A stretch of 64,000 bases of DNA from Ehretia macrophylla (taxonomy: Eukaryota > Streptophyta > Magnoliopsida > Boraginales > Ehretiaceae), in assembly GCA_037974665.1 (NCBI GenBank), contig CM075773.1:32622853-32686852 (forward strand), in the 5' to 3' direction. Below are positions 21,030-31,834 of the stretch, in pieces (position 1 is the stretch's first letter; every line of letters begins with the position of its first letter). The position numbers were made by a program, and so were the translations under genes. The notes beneath the pieces are model-generated. The model saw only the letters and a list, made by a program, of their open reading frames with translations. It had not been told where the DNA came from and searched no databases.

Positions 21030-24000
21030 ATGAAGTATGAAGGAAATTGGGTCATTGATAGTGGATGTTCAAGGCATATGACCGGTGATCCATCTCTTTT
21101 CTATGAGCCTATCAAAAATTACAAAGGTTTTGTGAGCTTTGGAAATAATGAAAAAGGTAAAATCATTGGTAAAGGTAGCATTGGAAATAAAATATCCATT
21201 CATGATGTACTACTTGTGAAAGGATTGCAACATAATTTGCTTAGTGTAAGCCAACTATGTAATAATGATTATCTAGTTGAATTTAAATCATCATGTTGCA
21301 CCATTCTTGACAAAATGAAAAATGTGTTGTTTACTGCAAATAGACATGAAAATGTTTATATTATTGACTTTGAAAGTATATCATGCCAAAACATTGAGTG
21401 CTTAATCACAACAAATGAAAGCTCTTGGTTATGGCATAAAAGATTAGGACACATTAGTATGGATCTACTTGGTAAACTTTCTCGAAATGATCTTGTGAAA
21501 GGCCTTCCTAAGACCAAGTTTGAAAAAGATCATTTATGTGATGCATGCCAATTTGGAAAACAACATAAAGCATCTTTCAAAACCATTAGCCATGTGTCTA
21601 CATCAAAAGCTCTACAAAAACTTCATATGGACCTTTTTGGACCAATGGATGTAATAAGTCTAGGAGGATCTAGATACGTTTTTGTTTTTGTTGATGATTA
21701 TACTAGATACACATGGGTGATGTTTCTTGCTTTCAAAAGTGATACTTTCAATGAATTTGCAAAATTCTGTAAAAGAGTGCAAAATGAGAAAGGATACTAT
21801 ATTTCATGCATTCACAGTGATCAAGGCACGGAATTCATAAATGCATCTTTTGTGAAATTATGTGAACAAAATGGCATTGAGCATAATTTTTCGGCTCCTA
21901 GAACTCCTCAACAAAATGGGGTTGTTGAAAGGAAAAACCGAACTTTACAAGAAATAGCAAGAACAATGTTGAAAGAAAACAACTTGCCTACATACTTTTG
22001 GGGAGAAGCTGTCAATACAGCATGCTATACTCTAAATAGAGTTTTAATTAGGCATTCTCTAAAGAAAACTCCATATGAATTATAGAAAGGATGTACTCCA
22101 AATATCTCACATTTTAAAGTTTTTGGATGTAAATGCTTCATCTTAAATAATAAGGAGTATCTTGGTAAGTTTGATTCAAAGTCCGACGAAGGTATTTTTA
22201 TTGGATACTCTTCTAGAAGCAAGACATATCGAGTTTACAATAAAAGAACCTCTGTAATTGAGGAATCTATGCATATTAACTTTGATGAAACTAACCCATT
22301 TATGTCAAGAAATGATGAAGACGATAGTATGAGCTTTCAACAAGTTGAAGAACAAAGTCAACCTATTCCGACAAGTGAAGAAGGCAATACATCCACAAGC
22401 AATCAAATTGATACTCAAATAGAGGAAGAACAACCAACTTCAAATGATCAAATCATATCAACAAATCAAGATCTCCCAAAGTGTTGGAAATTTGTCAAAA
22501 ATCATCCAAATGATCAAATCCTTGGGGATCCATCACAAGGTGTAAGAACTCGTTCCAATCTAAATATTTTTTGTGAACATGTAGCTTTTATATCTCAAAT
22601 TGAACCTAAAAATATCAAAGAAGCATTATTGGATGATGATTGGATTATTGCTACGCAAGAAGAGCTTAATCAATTTGAAAGAAATCAAGTTTGGACCTTA
22701 GTTGAAAGACCTAGTAATTACCCGATTATTGGTACAAAATGGGTTTTTCAAAACAAACTAGATGAATCCGGTAATGTAACTAGAAATAAGGCTAGATTAG
22801 TTGCTCAAGGATATAATCAAGAAGAAGGAATAGACTACGAAGAAACCTTTGCACCAGTAGCTCGACTTGAATCCATTAGAATGTTACTAGCATATGCATG
22901 TTTTATGAACTTCAAACTCTATCAAATGGATGTTAAAAGTGCTTTCTTAAATGGATATCTTCAAGAAGAAGTTTATGTTGAACAACCACCCGGTTTTGAA
23001 AATACAAATTTATTAAGTCATGTATTCAAACTTCAAAAGGCTCTTTGTGGACTTAAACAAGCACCTAGGGCATGGTATGATAGATTAAGTAATTATCTAC
23101 TTGACAACGGCTTCTCTAGAGGTAAACTAGACTCTACTTTATTTGTAAAAAGAAAAGCTAAAGACATCTTGCTTGTTCAAATTTATGTTGATGACATTAT
23201 CTTTGGTGCTACTAATGAATCCCTTTGCAAGTATTTTTCTGAATGTATGCACAAAGAATTTGAAATGAGCATGATGGGAGAATTAAATTTCTTCCTTGGA
23301 CTTCAAATCAAACAAACAAAAGAAGGGATCTTCATTAATCAAGCCAAGTACATTAAGGAACTCATCAAAAGATTCGGGCTTGAAATTGCAAAAGAAATGA
23401 GCACTCCTATGGGAACGTCAATCAAACTTGACAAAGATGAAAAAGGTAAATCTGTTGATGAAAAGCAATATCGAGGTATGATCGGAAGCCTTCTCTATTT
23501 AACTGCCTCAAGACCTGATATTATGTTTTCTGTATGCTTATGTGCTCGGTTTCAATCTTCTCCGAAAGAAGCACACTTGAATGCTGTAAAAAGAATTATT
23601 AGATACCTAAAGAGTACCATCAATCTAGGACTCTTTTATCCTAAAGGCACATCTTTTGAACTTTTAGGATACTCCGATGCCGATTATGCGGGATGTAAGA
23701 TCGATAGAAAAAGCACTAGCGGCAGTTGTCAATTTCTAGGACATGCCTTAGTCTCATGGTCTAGTAAGAAACAACATAGTGTAGCTCTTTCAACAGCAGA
23801 AGCAGAGTATGTAGCTATAGGTAATTGTGCAGCACAAATTCTATGGATGAAACAAACTTTACTTGGCTTTGGTCTCGAATATGATCATGTGCCTATCAGG
23901 TGTGATAATACAAGTGCTATAAGTCTATCAAAGAACCCTATTCAACATTCTAGAACTAAGCATATTGAAATTCGTCATCATTTTCTAAGAGATCATGTGC

Positions 24001-24128
24001 AAAAAGGGGATATTGAACTTGTTTTTGTTGATTCTTTGCATCAATTGGCCGATATTTTTACAAAACCATTGCATGAGAATCAATTTTGTGCTATTAGAAG
24101 GGAACTAGGAATGCTTTGGGTCACTTAA
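21030..24128 (+). pseudogene. Y pol region (protease, integrase, RT, RNase H)
   Basis: In order: protease with WVIDSGCSRHMTGD, the pre-integrase zinc-binding region (HKRLGHIS, CDACQFGKQ), integrase core (DLFGPM, HSDQGTEF, APRTPQQNGVVERKN), reverse transcriptase ([29 protein letters not shown]) and RNase H ([29 protein letters not shown]). All the catalytic blocks of Copia pol are recognisable. Treated as a fossil coding region. Confidence 0.85.
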
Positions 24129-24159
24129 CCTGACGAAATATTGCATTTTTCAGCAAAAT

Positions 24160-24300
24160 AGTGATCCGGGCGTTACTGCCTTCTTCCGGGCGCCCGGAAG
24201 AAGCATGTAACGACCGGAACCTCGCTCTCTGCTGGGCGTTACTGCCCTCATCCGGGCGCCTGGAAAAAGGGGCTATCGCCCGGATCGAGTTGTTTGAAAA
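24160..24300. repeat. CCGGGCG motif cluster between pol and the extra ORF of Y
   Basis: About 130 bases with repeated ATCCGGGCGTTACTG, TTCCGGGCGCCCGGAAG and CGCCCGGAT words. The same kind of cluster occurs in both LTRs (18267-18390 and 26625-26745). It is far GC-richer than the rest of the element and is full of short palindromes. Confidence 0.75.
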
Positions 24301-24579
24301 ACCGAAATCTCCTTCCTCTCTCCTCACTTTTTCACATCTTCTCAAATATAAACTCTTTCTTCTCTCAATTTCTCCTATTTAATCACCAACATCTTCACCA
24401 TCACTCACCATTATTTGCATCAAAACACTCTTTAAATCATCAAACTCTTATATTTTGATCATCAAAGCTTTAAAAATCCTCTTCATCCAATCCTTAAAAA
24501 ACCTTGTTTACAAGGTGTTCGGTGAAATTCCTCAACTAAGCCTTTCTTCTAACAAGCTTCTTCAAACCTTCAAATTCCA

Positions 24580-25647
24580 ATGGCACCACCAAGAGCTGAC
24601 TCCAGGAAACGCAAGCAAGGAGAATCTTCATCCTCAGGCCCTCAGATCATTGTAAATCCAGATGCTTTTCCACAACAAAACATCCTATGGGGTAAGATTT
24701 TAGATCCTCCCACCTTGCTTAATGGTACTAGAATTTATCGGCTTTTAGATGCTCAAGGGTGGCTACCTATGTTAAGGTTTGAAAACAAAGGCATTACTGC
24801 ATGGATTAGAGAATTCTACTACTATGTTAACTTAGACTTCACCACCATGAAACTGAACAGTCAAGTTAAGTCTAAGGAACTAGAATTAACTGCAAGTATT
24901 GTTGCTAGAGCCTTTGGGATTCCTAATCAAGGCACCAAACTTTATTCATATAGAGGTATGCCAGAAGGTGTTCTTGAAAACTTAGAAGCCAATGTTATAG
25001 AATTTATGTGGGAAGGAACAGGAACAAGCTCCTTAGGATATCCTAAGACTAAGGATCTCACTCCAGAAAAGAAGCTGCTATTTTATATGCTTCATGAGGT
25101 CATTATTCCACGGGAAGTTAAGGATGGTTCAATTCCAAAATTCACTGCACTATTGATGTATTTGATGTATGAAGCTAAACGTATCAATCTTCCACACATC
25201 ATCATTAACCATATCATTCATACCAAGGAGGCTCAAAATCAACTTGCTTATGGGGTACCCTTAACTCACCTTTTTGAGTCTTTAGAAGTTCCGCGAGATC
25301 ACGAGTTTGAGGCCATTAGCGATAGATCCTATCTTCTCAATGTTACTAGCCTCACTCGCCAAAAGCTAAAAATTCATAACTCCTGAGTTCTCAATATTGG
25401 TGATGATACGAGTGATGATCCTCTTGTATTTGAATCCCTTGATGTTGACCCCACTACTTTTAGAGATCCTATGGAACGGCAAGGCAGCAGTGGTGTTGGC
25501 ACTTCTCAAGGACAAAGGGCTAGACCATCTTCTTCTCACTCCTCCTCCCTTGATGAAATTCGTGCACACTTGCATGCACAAGATGATCGTTTGGACAGAA
25601 TGGAGCAGATGCTGAAGGCTTTATATGATCACCACATTGGTTCTTAG
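24580..25647 (+). pseudogene. Extra ORF of Y after pol (plant transposon protein type)
   Basis: It begins MAPPRADSRKRKQGESSSSG and includes LLDAQGWLPMLRFE, TAWIREFYYYVNLD and IVARAFGIPNQG. This resembles the plant family annotated as putative plant transposon protein, found after pol in SIRE/Maximus-like elements and in related ORFs. No signal peptide or membrane span is evident, so an envelope role is not supported by what I see. Coding-like sequence continues to about 25647. Treated as a fossil. Confidence 0.65.
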
Positions 25648-26080
25648 TCTGTGGATGCTTTAAGTTGTGTTCTCTCCTCAAACATTTTTTTTTTGCTTTC
25701 AGTTGGATCTTTCCTCAAACACTCCTTAGCTGTTTTTCTCCCTTATCTTTTAACATTGGTTGGATATTTTTTGCCTTCTTGTCATTAATGCGTTGCATTT
25801 TTTTCTTGCTTATCTCTTGTCTTATGCCTGTTATCGCCTGCTATTGTCTTCATTTGCTATTGGATGCTCTTTTGTGATGACAAATAGGGGAAGAAAGTAT
25901 TGAAGTAAATATGCCTATCATTGCACTTAGTCAGGGGGAGTTTTTGCTTTACAAGATCAAGACTAAATTTTATCAAGCACAAATTGAGGGGGAGACCTCA
26001 ATTCAAGCTTTATTCTTTAAATATCAACTATTTCATACTTGTTAACTTCAAAGTTTTGTCATCATCAAAAAGGGGGAGAT

Positions 26081-27608
26081 TGTTGGCCTGAAAAGTCTAT
26101 AATCTTTATTTTGATAATAACAAAACATCTTAATTGTGCTTGAACATATTTTTTGTGAGACCTTCATTCCAAAGCAAGTCTACATCAACATTGGATCAAG
26201 TTGTGTTAGTCAAGTTTAGAAAGATTTTTGGATCAAAGACCAAACACTATCAAATTGTATCCAAGCCCTAAAGAATTCAAGTTATTGTCTCGAAGATAAA
26301 GAAGGAGTCACAAGGAAGGAGAAGTGGTGACATAAGGGGTACCGGCCTTAAAAGTTGTCGCTTGCCTAAGTATGATTTGCATCACTCAAAATTTCTCAAA
26401 AAAAATAATGTGTTTTCTTTTTTCAAAACCTTTCGTAGAAAAAATATTTTCTATTTCAAACTCTTGCTTTTGAAATCATTTTATAAAAATACCTTTCAAA
26501 TAGTTTGAAATTTTTTGGGATGTTAAAAAATGCTAAGAAATCTCTTTTTCAATAAGCCCAAATATTTCTGGGCTAAAAATACATTTAAAAATACATTTAA
26601 AAATACATTTTCAGCATTTTTTGGCATCCGGGCGTTACCGGCATTTTCCGGTCGCCCGGATAGAAGGTGCAACGCCCGGCAGAAAAGACCTTTCCGGGCG
26701 ATACATGCTCTTTCCGGGCACTCGAATCAGTGCCTCAGTGCCCGGATGAGTTAACGGGAAAATCCAGAAATCTTGCTTAAAATCCGATTTTTGTCTAATC
26801 TTTCCCTCTTTTTAAGCCATGCCTTCTCACCTTCAAAATTATCTCTCCAAGCCATAATTTTCAGATTTTCAAAAGAGCTTTCATATCATTCCTATTGAAA
26901 AATCTTGAGCTATCATTATCATATCTTTTGAGCATTCAAAGCCATTTTCCAAAGTGTAATATCAAACTCAAATAGGAGTTGCAATTGTCATTTATTCTAT
27001 CACATAATCTTTGTAATACATTCTTTCACATAGATTGAGAGAATCATTGTGAGAAGAAGTATTGTAATCATTTGTGGACTCAAAGGAAGAGAGAGTAGTA
27101 GGTTAAGCTTCACCTACATTTGAAGGAGCTTGTGTAACTCTTGTGGACTCAAGAGTAATTGTAGTTGGTTCTTGCTTCACCAACATTTGAAGAAGCATCA
27201 TAGTGAAGTGTTACTAAAATCCTAAGGGAAGAGAAGACCTTATGTGGTGGACTAGGCCTCCGGGAGTGCGAACCACTTGAAAATCATTGTGTTTGATTTC
27301 TCTTACTCTATTCTCTTTATTTTCAAGTTATTTACCTTCGTATGGACATTGCTCATCTTAATTACTTGGTAATTGTTGAGATATCTATTTGAAATTCTAC
27401 CTTGAAATTCTAATTGCATATTTAGTGTTAAATACTCATATGCTCACCAAGTGTTTAATAAATTGCCTACAAGAGTTTCTAGTATTGTTTCAATCCTTAC
27501 TTGACATTGCCTCCATATTAAGAAATTTTAAATTGCTTAACCTTGCCTAAACAACCTAATTCACCCCCCCTCCCCCCCCCCCCCCTTTTAGGTTATTAAG
27601 GACCAACA
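26081..27608 (+). repeat. 3' LTR of Y
   Basis: Matches the 5' LTR at about 98%. It is longer partly because a 12-bp unit, AAAAATACATTT, is present about three times near 26577-26612, where the 5' LTR has one. The poly-C tract before the end (about 27564-27585) is also longer and interrupted by T. The polypurine tract lies at 26069-26080. Confidence 0.92.
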
Positions 27609-27613
27609 ATCTC

Positions 27614-28900
27614 GTAGGAAGAGATTATGATTTTTCATGTGGATATTATAGCCTTTTTTTAAGAGTTGGCCCATGCTCAAGATATTGACCTTCATGTTGG
27701 GCACGTAATATTCATTGGAGATGAATTGGTGTCTACCATCTTTTAGGTGGATAAGTATTTTACCTTTGCTTTTGATCGGAGTCTTAGATAGGTCTCTGAA
27801 CGTGACATTTTCATTCATCGATTCATCAAGCTCGACAAACATGTTCTTGTTGCCGCACATGTAGTTGTTTGCACCTGTGTCGAGGTACTATATATGTTGT
27901 TCTCCATCTCCGTATGTCTTGTATACGAGCAAAAGGGTAGAGTCTACTTCATCATTCTTTTTCTTAGCATAATTGGCTCTCTTCTCCACATTCTTGGTTG
28001 AACTTCGACATTCTGAGGCATAGTGATCGAATTTGTGACAATTGTAACATTCAACTTCGGACTTTCCATACCTTGGTGTTTAAGCTCCTCCTCTTCCATG
28101 TCTGCTTGATGATCTATTGTTATCCTCTTTCTCGTTGTAGGGCGTGTTGTATCCTTCTCTTCCTCAGCCACATCCACGTCCGCGTCCACATCCTTGTCCA
28201 CGTCCTCGTCCTCTTTGGCTTCTTTCATCGCCAAGGTCTCAATCTCCTCGATTGAGGTTGAGCTTGGCTTGTAAGACTTGGTCTAGTGATTCCTTATTCC
28301 TTCACTTGATCTTCTCTTCATATACTTGAAGCTTACCCGTGAGTTCATCAATGGTCATTTTCTCTAGATCATTAGATTCTTCAATTGCTACTACCACATG
28401 GTCAAACTTCAAATCTAATGATCGAATAATTTTTTCAATGACCTGAACATCACCCATGTTTTCACCATTTGTTTGTAGTTGATTAACTATAGAGTGAACT
28501 CTTGAAACATAATCAGAGATTGACTCGGATTCTTTCATTTGAAAATTTTCAAACTCAACTCTAAGAGCTTGAAGATGAACTTTTCTTACCTTATCAACTC
28601 CTTGGTATGCTTTCTCAAGAATCTCTCATGCTTTCTTAACCGTTGAAGCTTGGGCAATCTTCTCAAACATGGCATCATCTACGGCTTGTTGGATGATTGA
28701 AAGAGCCTTTTGATCTTTCATCTTAGACTCCTTCAAAGCCTTCTTCTGTGCTTGAGTAAGAGTGGCCTCGTCTTCGGGTACTTCATAGCCTTCTTCAATA
28801 ACATCCCATATATCTTGGCCGCCAAGATATGTCTTCATCTGGATGCTCTACCTTCTATAGTTGTCGTTAGAGAGCCTTGAAAATGGGAATGTTATACTTG
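27614..28900 (-). pseudogene. X gag and protease region, proximal part
   Basis: Minus-strand Copia gag ([46 protein letters not shown]) with a CCHC knuckle (CYNCHKFDHYASEC), then a protease-like segment [11 protein letters not shown] continuing up to the Y insertion. Fossil, broken in several places. Confidence 0.75.
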
Positions 28901-28932
28901 ATATCGCCATAACCTAGCTCTTGATACCACTT

Positions 28933-29365
28933 TGTTGTAGTAGGCCTCGACTACTTTGGAGAACAAGAACTTATGTAGGAAATATTTAGGAAGTGGAAGA
29001 GGAAAATTTTGGAGGAACTAGAGAACTTGTTTTGAAAAGAAGATTTCAATTTTGGCTTTGTTACAAATGCTTGAAGTTGATACCACACGATATTCTTGAA
29101 GATGCTTGAAATATGGTAGATAATATTCCTAGATCCTTCTAGCTAGTCAAAGATATTTAGAATAAATTATTTTTCTCCTAGACTCTTCTAGATAATTTGT
29201 CAAGATATTCTCCCAAGACTCATTCTAGAATTTAAGCTAGATAATTTTCTAACTTGGGCTCTCAATTGGACCAACATTTTCTTTCTTTTGGACCAAATAA
29301 ATGTTATAACTAGCCCAATACTTGATCATGAATACTTAGCCCAAATTCAAGTTTACTTTCCAACA
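28933..29365 (-). repeat. 5' LTR of X
   Basis: TGTTGTAGTAGG ... TTTCCAACA (433 bp), homologous to 14519-14972. The minus-strand primer-binding site abuts it on the left. Confidence 0.8.
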
Positions 29366-29504
29366 ATTCATGTGGTTTATTAGTATTTACCAAAAAAAAA
29401 TGTGGTTTATTAGTTGAAAAGAAAAGCATCAGTGCAAGAATTCTTTAATTGTCATTTGTTCTCTATGTTCAATGGCAGATTTTGTAGTTCTTTACGTTGG
29501 CATC

Positions 29505-31834
29505 TGTTAGGAATCGTGCATGGTATTTCAGAAATTTTATAATTAAATAAAACGCAGCAGAAACAATTAATAATACTCATGCATCCGTTCATGGCTAATT
29601 ACGTAGATTACATACATGCATAATAATCAACTATTAATTACGCAAAAAGATTTTAGGATTACCTTTCTAGTGACGAATCTGTTGCAGAATCTGAACAATC
29701 CAAAGCTCCCTAATTGTGAAACCTCCGAAAGTATCTACACATAATCTGCACCCTTAATTGGATTTCACCCCCACTAGTTTCTAGAGAAATCCTACATATT
29801 ATTCTGACTATGATTTTTGTGCTAGCTAAACTTGTGTCAGAATATTACATTATATAGAAAACGAGAATAATTCCTTTGGGTCCTTCAACTTATGCATAAA
29901 TCACTTTCTGGGCCTTCAACTAAAAAAAACTTCCCTTTAGGTCCATTTGTCAATTACTTTTGATAGAAAAAGTGAAAAAAAATATGTTTTGCTTATTTTG
30001 TCATTGGATCATAATTCTCTCTCCTACATGACATTAATTTCAGCTGACTTCTTTCCTATTTTGACTGTTGATATCAATGATAAAAGCTTGCATGCAGATT
30101 TAAGCAAACCCCATATTTTTTTATTAAAAAAAAAATTAAAAATTAAATTTATAACCAGGAGCTAAATTAACTATTATTTTTATTTTTAATCCAAGATGTA
30201 AAATAAAAAAAAATTATACTCGTGAGCTAAATTAACTAAAATTAGCAATTTTTTCGTAATCAATAAATATTTTTCTGTAATCAACAAATAAAATTAAAAA
30301 TGAGAAAAATTATAATTGGGAGCTAAATAATTAGTTAATTTAGCTTCCAAGTTAAATTTTGTTTGGGGTTTGGACATGTATATTTTGGTTTTTTTTTCTT
30401 TTTTTTTTTTTGCTTATTTTTCAAGATGTTGGTGATTTTTTTGCTCATTGTTGATGCCAAAATAGTGTTTAGCATTGCATACAAGCTTTTACCGTTGTTA
30501 TCAACGGTCAAAATAAGAGAGTAATTAGTTGAAATTAATGCCATGTAGGATAGAGAATTATGGTCCAAGGGCAAAATAGGTAAAACATATATTTTTTTTT
30601 TATTTTTTTCGTCAAAAGTAATTGACAAATGGACCTAGAAGTTTTTTTAGTTGGAGGACCAGAAGGTAATTTATGCATAAGTTGAAGGACCCAAATGAAT
30701 TATTCTCTATACAAAACATACATGACCTAGGGTCACATATGGGCCAGTCTTAAACAGACCAGTCTTGGACTCATAATAACCAGACCAATATCAAGTTACT
30801 ACGAGCCCAGTTAAATTAATATTAGGACGATCCTAAAATTAATTTAATCTTTTCTCTAATCCAATTAATCTGCAAATTCCATTTGTGTGTAACCTCTCGG
30901 GTTCATAATTAATTGACAGCGAAATAATATTAATCTAATTAATATTTAATTAGAACTCTTCTAATTTAATTCTCGCAAGTCATGAGTGATACTTAGTAGT
31001 ATATCACAACTACCCAACTAATAATGAAGTGAAATTCTACGAATCCTTAGTAATTATCATGCAACTAATTCCTTCTGTCTAAATCATCCCGATTGAGCCA
31101 GAGTCATGGATAGGGTCGTCAAACTCTATTACTCAATCATATGTTCAAATCTATTTAATCAGTAACTTATGAATAATACGTGGAACGACTTCCACTATTC
31201 TACCTCGGTCAAGGATTTCTAGTTACTCAATTAATAGATCGCATAGAATCCCTAATTGACAGATTTCATATCTACACGCACCTATCTCTATGCCGGAATA
31301 GATCGTAACCACTGAGTACATTATCCAATCATTGATGAGGACTAGCTTTATTGTACCAGCAAATCACGTTATCCCTAACACAAGATAACCGTGGTGTCTC
31401 AGGTCTAAGGACTTAATTGCACCATTACACTATACAACGAATTATTGACCATTCCATGTAATTCATTGTATTAGCGGTCATGTCTAGTCACTTGTTCTCA
31501 ACAAGAACTTATACATCTACCCTTACGATATGAGACTAATCGCCTAAATCAATATCTTATATTATTTGGATGGTAGACTGTAATCCGATCTTTCCGGATA
31601 AATCAACGCTCAATTAATTTATCCTACGATCGGAGACTATTTTAGAATATATTTATGAATATAGATTTTGTCATTCATATCCTTACTCTTAAAGATATAA
31701 TCTATAAATATTATTCTAGTGACTCTTATTTAAATAATTAATCGCATTAATTATATTTAAATAAACTGTCCACATTAAATAAATAATATAATTATTATGT
31801 CCTAAAATTGGCATTTAGGGCATATAATCCAACA
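29505..31834 (-). repeat. 3' LTR of Z, with nested fold-back element
   Basis: TGTTAGGAATCGTGCATGG ... TATAATCCAACA. Matches the other LTR except for the 845-bp insertion at 29863-30707. Confidence 0.85.
29863..30707. mobile_element. Mutator-type fold-back element nested in the Z LTR
   Basis: It begins GAGAATAATTCCTTTGGGTC and ends with the inverted copy (GACCCAAATGAATTATTCTC). The arms stay similar for roughly 230 bases or more (TCCTTCAACTTATGCATAAAT, GTCAATTACTTTTGA). TATAGAAAAC (29853-29862) and TATACAAAAC (30708-30717) form a 9-10-bp target duplication with one difference, and the other Z LTR shows the empty site. Long inverted arms and a 9-10-bp duplication indicate a non-autonomous Mutator-type element. 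Each arm carries a short frame starting MSITFD, a consequence of the arm symmetry. Confidence 0.8.

Larger units (their letters stand above)
17744..27608 (+). mobile_element. Retroelement Y: young Ty1/Copia, SIRE/Maximus type, with extra ORF
   Basis: A 9865-bp element with TG...CA LTRs (1499 and 1528 bp), perfect 5-bp target duplications, a primer site TGGTATCAAGAGC next to the 5' LTR and a polypurine tract AAAGGGGGAGAT before the 3' LTR. Order: gag, protease, integrase, RT, RNase H (Copia order), then an additional ORF. Long LTRs, a coiled-coil gag with two zinc knuckles and an ORF after pol fit the SIRE/Maximus lineage. It looks almost whole, with a small number of breaks (about four). The LTRs differ at about 2% of sites by eye, suggesting insertion of the order of one to two million years ago at usual plant rates. 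Confidence 0.9.
14519..29365 (-). mobile_element. Retroelement X: old Ty1/Copia, split by Y
   Basis: Without the 9.87 kb of Y and its target duplication, X is about 4.98 kb, a normal Copia length. Parts on the minus strand: 5' LTR 28933-29365, primer site TGGTATCAAGAGC beside it, gag with a CCHC knuckle (about 27990-28900), protease-like LDTGA region, integrase, reverse transcriptase and RNase H (to about 15013), polypurine tract AAGAGGGGG, and 3' LTR 14519-14972. The LTRs differ by roughly 8% by eye plus a length difference, so it is clearly older than Y. It is broken in a number of places, at least several. Lineage within Copia not assigned. Confidence 0.8.

Noticed and set aside
17744-27608. 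Long direct repeats considered as a host segmental duplication
   Set aside because: TG...CA ends, primer site, polypurine tract, 5-bp duplication and gag-pol between them show they are LTRs.
30335-30628. Mirror-image MSITFD... frames considered as a conserved small protein
   Set aside because: They lie in the two inverted arms of one fold-back element, so their likeness reflects arm homology rather than protein selection.
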